Assembly: GCA_029237695.1 (NCBI GenBank)
Contig: CM055271.1
Coordinates: 36,514,462-36,578,461, forward strand
DNA: 64,000 bases
Direction: 5' to 3'
DNA from: Conchocele bisecta
Taxonomy: Eukaryota > Mollusca > Bivalvia > Lucinida > Thyasiridae
Shown here: positions 30,501-36,514 of the stretch, piece by piece
How positions within the stretch are numbered: the stretch's first letter is position 1
Layout of the letters: each line of letters begins with the position of its first letter
Program-made: the position numbers and the translations under genes
Notes under the pieces: model-generated
Databases searched by the model: none
Told to the model about the DNA's origin: nothing
Seen by the model: only the letters and a program-made list of their open reading frames with translations

Positions 30501-33066
30501 GATGAAGCGTGGTCTCGTATCTATATGACCTTAGCTGTTGCTGTTTCATGGACTCCTGTACATCGACTGATGAAGCGTGGTCTCGTATCTATATGACCTT
30601 AGCTGTTGCTGTTTCATGGAGTCTGTACAGCGACTGAAGAAGCGTGGTTGCGTCTCTATATGACCTTAGCTGTTGCTGTTTCAGGGAGTCTGTACAGCGA
30701 CTGATGAAGCGTTGTCTTTTCTCTATATGACCTGAGCTGTTGCTGTTTCAGGGAGTCTGTACAGCGACTAATGAAGCGTGGTGCCAAGACGTCTCTGCAG
30801 AAGGAGGAACGATATGCCTTCAAAGTGGAGACGGACGAAATGATGGATGATATATACGAAGCCGCTATCTCCGATGTACGTCTCGATCTTCATACCACAT
30901 ATGCGGCTGTGTCTGGAGGAATGGGGCGTATGGGTTTTTGTCTCGCCCGGGCGGACGGGCGAGCGGGCGGGCGGGCGGGTGGGCAGTCGATCGATCTGAA
31001 ACTATGCACATGTCTTCTACACATATTGAAGATGTGTACCTTGGTGTTTTTATGCCGAAAAAATAGTTTTTAACACAAATATCGCCTTTTTAACATAGCC
31101 ATTTTTTCTACATTTTTCTATACAATTATATATACGGTACAGAGTTTTTGTACACAACTCCTCCGAAACCGTTCAGTCGATCGATCTGAAACTATACACA
31201 CCTCTTTTACACATATTGAAGATGTGCACCTTGGTGTTTTCATGCCGAAAAAATATTTTGTGACAAAAATATCGCCTTTTTAACTTAGCCATTTTTAGCT
31301 CGACTATTCGAAGAATAAGTAGAGCTTATGTTGTCACCCCGGCGTCGGCGTCGACGTCGGCGTCACCGTCGCGCCTTGGTTAAGGTTTTTAGTCAACCTT
31401 CTATATGGAATACTACTGGCCCTACACCCACCATACTTGGACAACTTCATCTCCTAGTGATGTACATCAATAACCCCTGATCTATATTTGACCTTGACCT
31501 ACATTTCCTCTTGAATTACTTAGTTAATTCCCCTTGGTTAAGGTTTTTAATCAACCTTGGTTAAGGTTTTTAGTCAAGCTTGTATATGCAATACTACTGG
31601 CCCTACACACACCATACTTGGACAACTTCATCTCCTAGTGATGCACATCAATAACCCCTGATCTATATTTGATCTTCACCTACATTTCCTCTTGAATTAC
31701 TTAGTTAATTCCCCTTGGTTAAGGTTTTTAGTCAACCTTGGTTAAGGTTTTTAGTCAAGCTTGTACATGGAACACTATTGTGCATACAGACACCATACTT
31801 GGACAACCTCTTCTCATAGGGATGTACATCAATAACCCCTGATCTATATTTGACCTTGACCTACATTTCCTCTTGAATTACTTACTTAATTCCCCTTGGT
31901 TAAGGTTTTTATTCAAGCTTGTATATGGAATACTACTGGCCCTACACCCACCATACTTGGACAACTTCATCTCCTAGTGATGTACATCAATAATCCCTGA
32001 CCTATATTTGACCATGACCTACTTTTATCCTTGAATTACTTAGTTATTTCCCCTTGGTTACGGTTTTTATTCAAGCTTGTATATGGAATACTCCTGGGCC
32101 TACAGAAACCATACTTGGAAAACTTCATCTCCTAGTGATGTACATCAATAACCCCTGACCTATATCTGATATTGACCTACATTTAACCTTGAATAACTTA
32201 CTTAATTTCCCTTGGTTAAGGTTTTTAGTCAACCTTGGTTAAGGTTTTTATGCAGGCCGCAGCCACCTTCTTTGTCAAGCTATTATGTGTACATCGACAA
32301 CCCTCGTAATCGAGCTATGCTGTCCTCCTACAGCTCTTGTTTCTACATATGTTGTATACAATTCTATATAGGGTACAGAGATTGTGTACATAGCTCCTCT
32401 GAAACATTTCAGTCGATCGATCTGAAACTATACACACGCCTTCTACACATATTGAAGATGTGCACCTTCGTGTTTTTATGCTGAAAAAATAATGTTTTTT
32501 AACAAAAATATCACCTTTTTAGTTTAGCCATTTTTTCTACATTTGTATATACAATTCTATATAGGGTACAGAGTTTGTGTACACAACTTCTATGAATCAG
32601 TTCAGTCGATCGATCTGAAACTATATACACGTCTTCCAGATGAAGAAATAATGCTATACAGTTTCAAATTCTCATTAATGTTTCTTGCCTTGGTGACAGC
32701 TTCACATTTCTGCATCTTCGCTGTCTGGCCCATATTCGACGGGAGTATTTTGTGACTTACGGCACTCTTGTTGTCTAGTAGCATAAGGTCGTAAGTGCTA
32801 TATACGGACTATTATTGACTAGTGAGCCATAGAATATAATCTGATATTCTATGGCTCACTAGTCAATAATTGTATAATATGTTCGGGCCAGCGAAAATTG
32901 TAACAATATATACTGTCTAACAGAAATATAGAAATTTGCAAATTTTCTTACCGGTGTAATTGTATCCAGCCTATAACGACTTACAGGTTATAGAACCTAC
33001 CAAGCTTTTTCCCAATGTTTGTGTTCTCAATCAGGGTGTATTGACCAAAACACATAAATAAATAAA

Positions 33067-33102
<36 letters not shown>

Positions 33103-33631
33103 GGTGTGTTGGCCAATACATAGCAATTAACCAATCAATAAATCTGGGTGTGTTCGCCCAGACACACCAATCAATCAATTAATCAACCAAACAATCAATC
33201 AATCAATTGACAAACCAATAAGTCAGTATGTGTGTATTGGCCAGGAAACACCAACCAGCCAACGAGCCAACCAGCCAACCAGCCAACCAGTCAATCACCC
33301 AACCAGCCAACCATTCAATCAATCAAGGTGTATTGGCCAAGAAAATCACATGGTCTGTCACACGGTCGGTAGGTTGCCAATACATAGTAACCAATCAATC
33401 AACCAACCAATCAATATATCAGGGTGTATTGGCCAAGACATAACAATCAATCAATTATGATTTCAGGATGTGCATCACCGAAGTGACTATAGATCGAACT
33501 TACTGAGCAACATGGGGCAAATCAACAGCAACAAATACCATGGGTCGTCCGCCCCGAGCAAACTGAAATTGATGCAGAATCGAAAGGCGTCTCAGTCGCT
33601 GAAGTCCATGTACTACAACTTCCAGTCGTAA
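323..33631 (+). CDS. cpras1: VWA-domain protein gene, circularly permutated Ras protein 1-like (10 exons, 5' partial)
   Basis: Ten exons (323-558, 961-1045, 2916-3122, 4308-4497, 5607-5852, 21535-21651, 27737-27832, 28182-28273, 30752-30875, 33467-33631) all have AG/GT borders and join in phase to about 519 codons ending in TAA. The protein has a VWA fold with the metal-ion site split over exons: DISGS in exon 1, GGTALG and CTDGK in exon 4. A Sec23-like beta/helical region follows (exons 5-10). From family memory this order matches invertebrate proteins annotated as circularly permutated Ras protein 1, in which a permuted GTPase precedes the VWA region; the GTPase exons would lie left of the window. 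Role is inferred only: a cytosolic adhesion- or signalling-type VWA protein. The intron phases make the model strong; the name is less certain. The 3' UTR appears to run straight into a MITE from about 33,648. Confidence 0.75.
598..785. repeat. MITE, AGCTCCAGATAAG family (short copy)
   Basis: Bounded by CAGAGCTCCAGATAAG and an inverted CTTATCTGAAGCTCTG. Lies in intron 1. Confidence 0.7.
961..1045 (+). CDS. Exon 2: VWA helix 1
   Basis: Acceptor CAATTGTAG ends at 960; donor GTAACG starts at 1046. Phase 1 to phase 2. Encodes an Arg-rich amphipathic stretch (QWRRARDRTSDGDQRLSRL, then QATVNAAR) that bridges the MIDAS loop and exon 3 without frame conflict. It was found by phase matching, because the exon is too short to stand out as an ORF. 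Confidence 0.65.
1046..2915. repeat. Intron 2: two MITEs, a ~300-bp repeat family and (AAAC)n
   Basis: Holds MITE copies of the AGCTCCAGATAAG family at 1167-1490 and 1576-1939 (inverted terminal repeats about 15 bp). Four related stretches follow the words CTACTGATCGT and CCGTCTGTCTGTTTATTTA (about 1090, 2335, 2500, 2825). A SINE-like piece starts at 2585 (GGGTAATTTAACGATC...TTCATCCTTACC) and an (AAAC)n tract spans about 2662-2727. No coding potential. Confidence 0.7.
2916..3122 (+). CDS. Exon 3: VWA core strand
   Basis: Acceptor TATGTTTCAG ends at 2915, donor GTAAAT at 3123. Encodes QLERLKIEHPNKQVALVTFG (helix 1 end and beta-3 of VWA) and continues to the IGRSYARDMNLGMLEHTHG helix. Phase 2 to phase 2. 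Its 3' half and donor are duplicated at about 3,615-3,745. Confidence 0.8.
3183..3580. repeat. MITE, AGCTCCAGATAAG family, with central palindrome
   Basis: Starts GGGCTCCAGATAAG and ends CTTATCTGGAGCTCTG. The centre holds the palindrome ATTAGAATTGTCTCC / GGAGACAATTCTAAT (about 3,342-3,393). The same arrangement recurs at 36,984-37,383. Confidence 0.8.
3615..3805 (+). pseudogene. Partial duplicate of exon 3 with donor
   Basis: The sequence from the GTAGTAGCGATG stretch through the donor and about 60 bases of following intron repeats 2,997-3,182 with few changes (for example DAPKTY to DVPNRY). No acceptor and no 5' half of the exon are present, so it is probably not spliced. A MITE (3,183-3,580) lies exactly between the two copies. 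Confidence 0.7.
3772..3850 (+). repeat. tRNA-like SINE head
   Basis: TGGCCTAGGGG resembles a pol III A box and GTTCAATCC a B box, about 45 bases apart. No cloverleaf with paired acceptor ends could be folded by eye, so it reads as a SINE-derived fragment and not a tRNA gene. The A-box half is also present at 3,149-3,182. Confidence 0.4.
3851..4307. repeat. Intron 3 repeats around an imperfect tandem pair
   Basis: Two related stretches (about 3,905-4,050 and 4,075-4,290) share TCATCATCGTATAACATTAA, GGACACTTGATA, AAGCATTTGGAACACA and GGAAACACTTAGCCAT. No coding evidence. Confidence 0.6.
4308..4497 (+). CDS. Exon 4: VWA MIDAS Thr and Asp
   Basis: Acceptor CATGTTTTAG ends at 4307, donor GTATGG at 4498; phase 2 to phase 0. 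Carries GGTALGPALAI and SEVVLCTDGKPNTG, which hold the MIDAS Thr and the TDG Asp, so the metal site looks complete. Ends IPFYKK. Confidence 0.8.
4498..5442. repeat. Intron 4: hairpin and SINE-like tails
   Basis: A hairpin at 4,856-4,944 has arms CAGTCAATATGGTGTCATAT / ATATGACACCATATTGACTG. The words CCATAAGC, TTTCTCCAGTCACAG and CACAAATAACAAA occur at about 4,590, 5,145 and 5,360 and again at 29,020 and 36,415, a dispersed repeat. No exon seen. Confidence 0.6.
5443..5606 (+). repeat. Two extra copies of the exon 5 acceptor and 5' end (82 bp period)
   Basis: TTCAG followed by ATTGGA occurs with exon-like starts at 5443, 5525 and 5607, spacing exactly 82 bp. The first two copies keep the acceptor and about 20 codons, then run into TGA in the exon frame. 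They are therefore decoy or cryptic acceptors rather than usable exons. Confidence 0.8.
5607..5852 (+). CDS. Exon 5: end of VWA and start of Sec23-like region
   Basis: Acceptor GATGTTTCAG ends at 5606, donor GTGAGT at 5853; 246 bases, phase 0. Encodes IGEFAQSNNTKLSVLAIEGQ, then QCAIVSGGTINVLNP, then a beta strand VDVTVILHPDLAFDEPGYQV. The first part resembles the last strand and helix of a VWA fold and the second a Sec23/24-type beta-sandwich. Two truncated copies of its 5' end with acceptor lie just upstream. Confidence 0.8.
5930..6130. repeat. Dispersed repeat, inverted copy at about 10,950-11,165
   Basis: The stretch from GAGGGGATATAAC through CCATGTACGTA, TTTTTCAGTAACTTATGAACC and GATTTTGATAATATTTAGCC is matched in reverse complement at about 10,950-11,165. 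It is followed by a second family starting GAGCTCACTAAGCCGAAGGC at about 6,169 (a short hairpin). Confidence 0.6.
6581..8642. repeat. Tandem-repeat element, ~170-bp units, array A
   Basis: Begins TTAGCTCGCC with hairpin CTGCACGAAGTGCAG and a GGCGTCGGCGTC head, then about eleven units built on ATAAACTTAACGTTGGGGTA, ATGGAACGCCTTGATATTTC, CATGCATTC, AGCAAATCCATGACCCACC and CCCAAGGTCAAGGTCAC. Ends near ACTCTTGTTG. The layout (hairpin head, GC microsatellite, tandem core, fixed tail) is like bivalve pearl/Helitron-like elements, by inference. No coding potential; short frames here are by chance. Confidence 0.8.
8643..8898. repeat. Head of a second repeat family and a GAGCCGGCTC hairpin
   Basis: Starts TGTATGCCCCCGGAGTCCGC with GTCCGC repeats (the same type of head is at about 36,515). 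A short hairpin GATCC..GATGAGCCGGCTCATC / GAGCCGGCTCATC..GGATC lies at 8,806-8,853. Confidence 0.6.
8899..9384. repeat. MITE with CCCACTCAGTAGGCACA terminal inverted repeats, copy 1
   Basis: Left end AAAGGTACATTCCCACTCAG, right end CTGAGTGGGCATGTACCTTT; about 485 bp. Internal words ACCACCGCGCGTCA and CTGGCAAAATAAACATTC recur in copies at 20,600-21,098 and 57,239-57,744. Confidence 0.85.
9385..9800. repeat. Dispersed repeat (ATTACTTTAATATTTCAA family)
   Basis: Two imperfect units with ATATCCATTGA.GGATTACTT, TTGTGGACAAATG and ACACATCCATG. The same units are at about 36,595-36,960, following the matching 36,515 head. Confidence 0.65.
9811..9872. repeat. 62-bp near-perfect palindrome, copy 1
   Basis: Arms TGGATTTACATTCATTGAGC / GCTCAATAAATGTAAATCCA, with centre AGGCTGCATATGCAGCCT. 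A second copy with shared flanks is at 37,553-37,614. Confidence 0.85.
10047..10249. repeat. Truncated MITE carrying a 139-bp hairpin
   Basis: The left end of an AGCTCCAGATAAG MITE (10,047-10,110) runs straight into a hairpin at 10,111-10,249. The hairpin arms are GTTACTGCCCTAAT..., AACCTACATGTGCCCATG and their complements, with loop centre CGAGCCGCGAAGCGGCG. No right MITE end was found, so the hairpin probably inserted with or after a deletion. Confidence 0.7.
10250..12540. other. Intron 5 sequence without genes
   Basis: AT-rich, no exon-like frame or splice pair. Contains (ACGTAT)n at about 10,440, two GTGACCTTGACCTTGGGCGG words (10,878 and 10,992) belonging to the repeat inverted against 5,930-6,130, and otherwise apparently unique DNA. 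Confidence 0.5.
12541..13667. mobile_element. ~1.1-kb terminal-inverted-repeat element, copy 1
   Basis: Opens TTAGCCGATCTATTTATAGA (itself a hairpin) and closes GATTTGATCGGCTAAT, so the ends are inverted repeats of ATTAGCCGATC. A near-identical copy is at 18,503-19,436. Near the right end, MVTTKHCCYG begins a short frame, which could be the start of a THAP zinc-finger (C-x-C) remnant. This copy is shifted out of frame after CCYG. Non-autonomous or decayed DNA transposon; superfamily not assigned. Confidence 0.7.
13668..15895. other. Intron 5 sequence without genes
   Basis: About 2.2 kb of AT-rich, apparently unique sequence. A stretch near 13,690-13,920 is matched in general form at 21,230-21,480 and 40,370-40,600 (words TATGCAAAT, GATTTAATA, CATAGCCTC and GTAAACTC), a dispersed repeat. 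No coding evidence. Confidence 0.5.
15896..16035. repeat. Single unit of the ACAACTCCTCCGAAACCGTT repeat
   Basis: Starts TTTTATACGACCGTTTTTAA followed by an inverted ACGGTA, then GTACACAACTCCTCCGAAAC and CAGTCGATCGATCTG. It is one unit of the family arrayed at 22,570-24,880. Confidence 0.75.
16484..17015. repeat. Tandem-repeat element with TTTTTAGCTCGACTATTCG head
   Basis: Head hairpin CGACTATTCGAAGAATAAG, GGCGTCGGCGTCGGCGTC microsatellite, then about two ~180-bp units containing CCTTGGTTAAGGTTTTTAGT and CTCCTAGTGATGTACATCAA, ending CAGCTCTTGTTT. The larger copy is at 31,296-32,341. Confidence 0.8.
17016..18502. other. Intron 5 sequence without genes
   Basis: AT-rich and apparently unique. 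The open frame at 17,174-17,365 has no domain signature, no conserved neighbours and no splice context, and is taken as chance. Confidence 0.45.
18503..19436. mobile_element. Terminal-inverted-repeat element, copy 2, with THAP-like frame remnant
   Basis: Same ends as the 12,541 copy (TTATTAGCCGATC / GATCGGCTAATAA). A frame from 19,211 reads MVTTKHCCYGDSRTLKPGED and continues to about 19,423. The Cys pair near the N-terminus and a Trp downstream (GWIWERF) recall the start of a THAP domain, but the later Cys/His ligands are not seen. The central parts of the two copies differ by an indel of about 190 bases. Confidence 0.7.
19437..20599. other. Intron 5 sequence; one dispersed repeat
   Basis: AT-rich. 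The stretch 20,255-20,420 (GGGAATTTAACATGGGAGAA through AGCTTGGAAATGATGTAACT) matches 33,807-33,930, which lies inside a larger inverted repeat. Otherwise nothing recognised. Confidence 0.5.
20600..21098. repeat. MITE with CCCACTCAGTAGGCACA ends, copy 2
   Basis: Ends AAAGTACATGCCCACTCAGT and ACTGAGTGGGCTTGTACCTT; about 500 bp, close to copy 1 throughout. Confidence 0.85.
21535..21651 (+). CDS. Exon 6: KLVKEVGNAMKETDLTF segment
   Basis: Candidate acceptor CCGCGTGTAG ends at 21534 (weak pyrimidine tract), donor GTATGG at 21652; 117 bases, phase 0. Encodes TRNKLVKEVGNAMKETDLTF followed by a Lys-rich stretch to TTLPFQ. It is the first unit of a 112-bp array. Intron 5 before it is about 15.7 kb. 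Confidence 0.7.
21652..22259 (+). repeat. 112-bp tandem array derived from exon 6 and its donor
   Basis: The exon 6 3' part plus donor is repeated; donor junctions fall after 21651, 21763, 21875, 21987, 22099 and 22211, exactly 112 bp apart. Each unit keeps a frame like KEMDLTFRYKAKD and a CCAG/GT donor. Between units lies a short intron-like spacer with TATAG before ACCAGTGAAG, which would give an 85-base exon. That length is not a multiple of three, so inclusion would shift the frame. Confidence 0.8.
22260..22569. other. Intron 6, short repeat piece
   Basis: Two related ~180-bp stretches containing TCCAAGGTCAAGGTCAAATT and AATTACTTAGAAAT. No exon-like frame. Confidence 0.45.
22570..24878. 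repeat. ~200-bp tandem array (ACAACTCCTCCGAAACCGTT family)
   Basis: Opens TTTTTATACGACCGTTTTTA with a short inverted ACGGTAC, a (GGGC)n microsatellite, then about nine units with GTACACAACTCCTCCGAAAC, CAGTCGATCGATCTGAAACT, CATATTGAAGATGTGCACCT and TTTTAACTTAGCCATTTTTT. A second head is nested at 23,440. Ends GAACTCTTGTTG. Confidence 0.85.
24879..25215. repeat. Poly-C/(CGTC)n-headed repeat
   Basis: A long C tract (24,886-24,927), then (CGTC)n and a single diverged unit of the previous family, ending CACTCTTGTTGT. Confidence 0.7.
25216..26519. repeat. SINE-like pieces in intron 6
   Basis: A head with GGGAGCACGCGAAGGGTAAT and GTTCATCCTTACCGGAATG (pol III B-box-like) at about 25,450-25,520. A tail with ATGACCTTAGCTGTTGATAG, GGCCGTTAAACACCAACAAA and (AAAC)n is at about 26,147-26,195. 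Similar head and tail recur at 41,360-41,735 and the tail at 43,075-43,130. Confidence 0.6.
26520..27480. repeat. (CGTC)n-headed ~175-bp tandem array
   Basis: An 8-copy CGTC microsatellite, then about five units holding ATACTTAGTCTCTTTACAAA, TATTGTTATAACTTCTATTT, CACACATGCATTC and CCCAAGGTCAAGGTCA-type words. Related in layout, and partly in sequence, to arrays at 6,581 and 43,502. Confidence 0.8.
27737..27832 (+). CDS. Exon 7: VQIMYTLKNGMRALRV segment
   Basis: Acceptor CCTGTTGCAG ends at 27736, donor GTATGT at 27833; 96 bases, phase 0 at both ends. Encodes VQIMYTLKNGMRALRVLSKS and a helix ending QQMEE. Confidence 0.8.
28182..28273 (+). CDS. Exon 8: Ala-rich helix
   Basis: Acceptor CGTTGTAG ends at 28181, donor GTAAGA at 28274; phase 0 to phase 2. 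Encodes GVNVAVLGVAAAQKSAVIAS then KGDAEQAKEH, an amphipathic helical pair. Antisense frames here are shadows. Confidence 0.78.
29119..30751 (+). repeat. About 25-copy, ~67-bp array of the exon 9 acceptor region
   Basis: Each unit reads roughly TGTTTCAG, GGAGTCTGTACAGCGACTGA, TGAAGCGTGGTCTCGTC, TCTATATGACCTTAGC. The unit therefore holds a polypyrimidine-AG acceptor and the first ~30 bases of exon 9. Starts at 30415, 30482, 30550, 30618, 30685 and 30752 give spacings of 67-68 bp. After nine or ten codons each unit meets TGA or lacks a donor, so only the last copy is a full exon. A diverged single copy sits near 28,680. Confidence 0.85.
30752..30875 (+). CDS. Exon 9: SVQRLMKRGAKTSLQKEE segment
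   Basis: Acceptor CTGTTTCAG ends at 30751, donor GTACGT at 30876; phase 2 to phase 0 (its first G completes an ATG codon with exon 8). Encodes ESVQRLMKRGAKTSLQKEER and a helix ending YEAAISD. It is the terminal, full-length copy of the preceding array. Confidence 0.8.
30945..31295. repeat. Partial ACAACTCCTCCGAAACCGTT array
   Basis: A (GGGC)n head at 30,950-30,980 and about two units, broken at 31,296 by the next element (the unit stops in TTAGCCATTTT / TAGCTCGACT). Confidence 0.8.
31296..32341. repeat. Tandem-repeat element with AGCTCGACTATTCG head, larger copy
   Basis: Same head and GGCGTCGGCGTC microsatellite as 16,484, then about five ~180-bp units, ending CAGCTCTTGTTT. It sits inside the array at 30,945-31,295 / 32,342-32,775, whose remaining units resume right after it. 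Confidence 0.8.
32342..32775. repeat. Right part of interrupted ACAACTCC array
   Basis: Two units, then the tail CTGTCTGGCCCATATTCGAC and GCACTCTTGTTG, the same tail as near 23,375-23,430. Confidence 0.75.
32811..32870. repeat. 60-bp hairpin
   Basis: Arms ATTATTGACTAGTGAGCCAT plus AGAATA and the exact reverse complement, with an 8-base loop. Confidence 0.85.
33055..33460. repeat. (CCAG)n and (CAAT)n microsatellite cluster
   Basis: CCAGCCAGCCAG at 33,069-33,102, then repeated CAATCAATCAA and GTGTATTGGCCAAGACA units up to exon 10. Open frames here are low-complexity artefacts. Confidence 0.8.
33467..33631 (+). CDS. Exon 10: C-terminus and stop
   Basis: Acceptor ATGATTTCAG ends at 33466; 55 codons including TAA at 33629-33631. 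Ser/Asn/Lys-rich C-terminal tail ending SMYYNFQS, with no membrane or lipid-modification motif. No clear AATAAA was seen soon after; a hairpin repeat begins about 17 bases downstream. Confidence 0.8.
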   Translation, partial: DVHHRSDYRSNLLSNMGQINSNKYHGSSAPSKLKLMQNRKASQSLKSMYYNFQS

Positions 33632-33647
33632 ACCTAACATTAATTAC

Positions 33648-34205
33648 CATCTGTTTCATGAAACCTGCACAAATTGGACATATAAACAATGAAAAACAAT
33701 ATTTTTTTGATAATATTACATTTTATAAAAATTTAAGAACGAACCTTTGGTTTATTTCATGAAATTTGGTAAAATATTGATTTTATTACGGAAAATTGAT
33801 TTGTCCATGGGAATTTAACATGGGGGAAAAGGAAGTGGATGAGCTGTGGGAGGAGTCGAACAAACTAACAAAAATTGAACTGGACTCTGAAAGTTGGTTA
33901 GATAGCTTGGAAATGATATAACTAAGAAAAAAGTTAATTTTAAAAATCGATCCACTATTTCTGAAATTAGAAAAAATTCCCCAAGTTAAATCCCCATAAA
34001 CATCTTCAGTTTGTGACTCTTTAAAGATGTCTATGGTGATTTAACATGAGGAAATTCTTCTTTCGCAGTAATATCAATATTGGACCAAATTTCACGAAAT
34101 AAAAAGAAGGCTCTTAAATATTGCTATAATTTAATATTATTGAAAACAATATTGTTTTTCCATTGTTTATATAGCCATACAATTTGTGAAGGTTTCATGA
34201 AAGAG
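33648..34205. repeat. Large imperfect inverted repeat after the gene
   Basis: Left end TGTTTCATGAAACCTGCACA with CCATTTGT-type spacer; right end carries TTTGTGAAGGTTTCATGAAA. Internal arms match imperfectly (ATAAACAATG and ATATTACATT against their complements). A MITE-like foldback that probably supplies the 3' UTR of the VWA gene. Confidence 0.6.
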
Positions 34206-35918
34206 ACAGTAGATGCAAGTTTAGTTGGGCAGGTTTCATGAAAGAGACAGAAGATGCAAGTTTTGTTGGGTCACCCTGTATAAGTGTTTATAATGTACTT
34301 AAATATCGTGTTATGTTTGGCAATATTCTGATGCATTTAATGTTAAGAAAAATGGCGATATTATTGGCCATCTTCAATTTACTTAATTTTTGTTGTTGTC
34401 TACAAATTATTTTAATGCAAGACAAATGTATTTGTGTGGAAAAATATTTAACTGAAAGGATGTACTGTAATTGCCGTAATATATTTAGGGCAAAAATATT
34501 AACTTTGGCGGCCATTTTGAATTTTCCACTGAAGCGCAATTTGTCTAAATAATAATATTATTCTCTAAATTCACCATGCTGTAAGAAAAAACACATACCA
34601 AAGTTTTAGCTCACTTGAATATATTCTATCGGGGCGAAAATACTGAATGCTACAGAACATGGTGGCCATTTTGAATTTATCCAAATTAAATTGATATTAG
34701 ACACTTTTCTGAGTTGGAAGCATTTTGTATTGGTGTTAGGATGTATTGTTCCACAGGAAAACGCAATAAAACATTTTCCACCCCGCCAGCCCTACCAAAT
34801 CGAAATGTTACTGCCTCAGATGGTAGCCTAATATGCCAGACTTACAGTTCAACCTCTCTAAACCAGACATTCTGGATCGGTGAAAGTTGTATTGACCGTG
34901 TGGACCTGCCATGGTGTATGGATTACAGATATTCCACTATAACTACTGTCTGTTTCATGAAACATGCCCAAATTTTACGGCCATATAAACAATGCAAAAA
35001 CAATAAATACGTTTACAAAATTTACAATATTTTCCGTAAATGGCGTCAAAAGTTGACAAAATTATCCGAGTACATGTGGAATTATATTCCGTATGTACTC
35101 TGAACATTCGGTCAACTTTTGCCTTTATTTACGAAAAATATTGTAAATTTAGTAAATGTATTTAAAGAAATTATGCAGCTACAAAATCTAAAATGCAAGA
35201 CCCATTCACTTTGCACTTGTTTACACTGTATCTAATTGTATGTTTGTATTATGTTACCATGGCTACAATGTAGTTTGTATGGTTGTCTCGTGTTACTTGA
35301 TCTATAATGAAACGTGTAGGTTAGTTGTGAATGATAACCCCTGCTATCTACTCCTTGCGGCCGTAGCCAGTAAATTGCAAGAGTTATCGTTCGCAACCAC
35401 CTGTAGGGTTGTCTCCTGTTACTTGATCTGTAATGCGACGTCTTCGATTTATGCTTCAAGTTTAGACCTTTCAACCCTACAGACAATAAAACCAACATCG
35501 GCAAACACTAGATCCTAATTAGCAGTCTCACCAGGATCTGCAACATTTGTCCTTATTGCTCAATACTGAGAATCCATTCACATGTTCTCATTAATGGAAT
35601 AGTTTAATCATTAGCATGGAAGACCTACTGTTGGATATTTGTGGCTATTATAACTGTAGAAACGGGCGCTTATGGCTTTGTGCGATCAGTGTAGATCCAG
35701 ATCAGCCTGTGCATCTGCACAGTCTGATCAGGATCTGCACTGTTCGCCATTCCATCAAAGAAACACCCTTCAAAAATTGTTTGTTCCCGCTAACACCAGG
35801 AAAAAAATAGGGTAGGTAGGTAGGCGAAACTTTTTTTTTTCTCGAATTTTTTTTTCCATTCACAACACACTTTTTGTACTGGATATGTTAACCCTTAAGT
35901 ACTACGCTGAATTAAATG
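34206..35918. other. Intergenic repeats
   Basis: Contains an imperfect inverted repeat at about 34,955-35,160 (ATTTTCCGTAAATGGCGTCA / TTTACGAAAAATATTG) and an inverted pair at 35,280-35,440 sharing GTTACTTGATCT. A dispersed repeat at 35,655-35,770 (GATCAGTGTAGATCCAGATC, CACAGTCTGATCAGGATCTG) recurs at 36,235-36,325 and in part at 28,865-28,935. No gene recognised. Confidence 0.5.
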
Positions 35919-36078
35919 TTGTCGTCTGCTGGAAATGTTTTATTTTCAACATTTCTCGACAAAAACTTGGTTTTGATAGCACATGAGAATCGTCTCCAGA
36001 GGAGACGATTCTCATGTGCTGTCAAAACCAGTTTTTTGTTAAGAAATAAAGTAAAAATGAAAAACAGCAGACGGCAAT
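35919..36078. repeat. Hairpin with GAATCGTCTCC core
   Basis: Core CACATGAGAATCGTCTCC / GGAGACGATTCTCATGTG; outer arms CGTCTGCTG / CAGCAGACG and TTTATTTTCA-type imperfect pairing. Confidence 0.75.
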
Positions 36079-36514
36079 TTCCGTCAGCAGTGTAGGAAGG
36101 GTTAACCAACTATGGATTAGTGAAAATATACAGTTTTTATCCAAAAAAATACCGATAATGGAATAGTTCAATCATTAGCATGGAATATATTTGTGGCTAT
36201 TATAGCTGTAGAAATGGAGGCTGATTGGCTTTGTGCGATCAGTGTAGATCCAGATCAGCCTGTGCATCTGCACAGTCTAATCAGGATCTGCGCTGTTCGC
36301 CATTCCATCAAAGAAACACCCTTCATGTTTCTAGCGAGCAATATAGGTAAGTATCAGGTTACAGTAGTATGTTATATGACCAGGAGCTACACTTTTCACA
36401 AATCCAGTATGCCACATTTCTCCAGTCACAGCCACATTAAGTGGTGAAAGAGTTAATATCTATGTTTTATCTCTGATTTATGCTTTAAATTCAATATCTG
36501 TTATTTTTGTTTAT

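Noticed and set aside
29119..30751. CRISPR-like look of the regular repeats
   Set aside because: There are no unique spacers; whole units repeat head to tail, and it is a eukaryotic minisatellite containing an exon border.
34238..34552. 104-residue open frame after the VWA gene
   Set aside because: AT-rich intergenic sequence with an equally long antisense frame and no recognisable domain.
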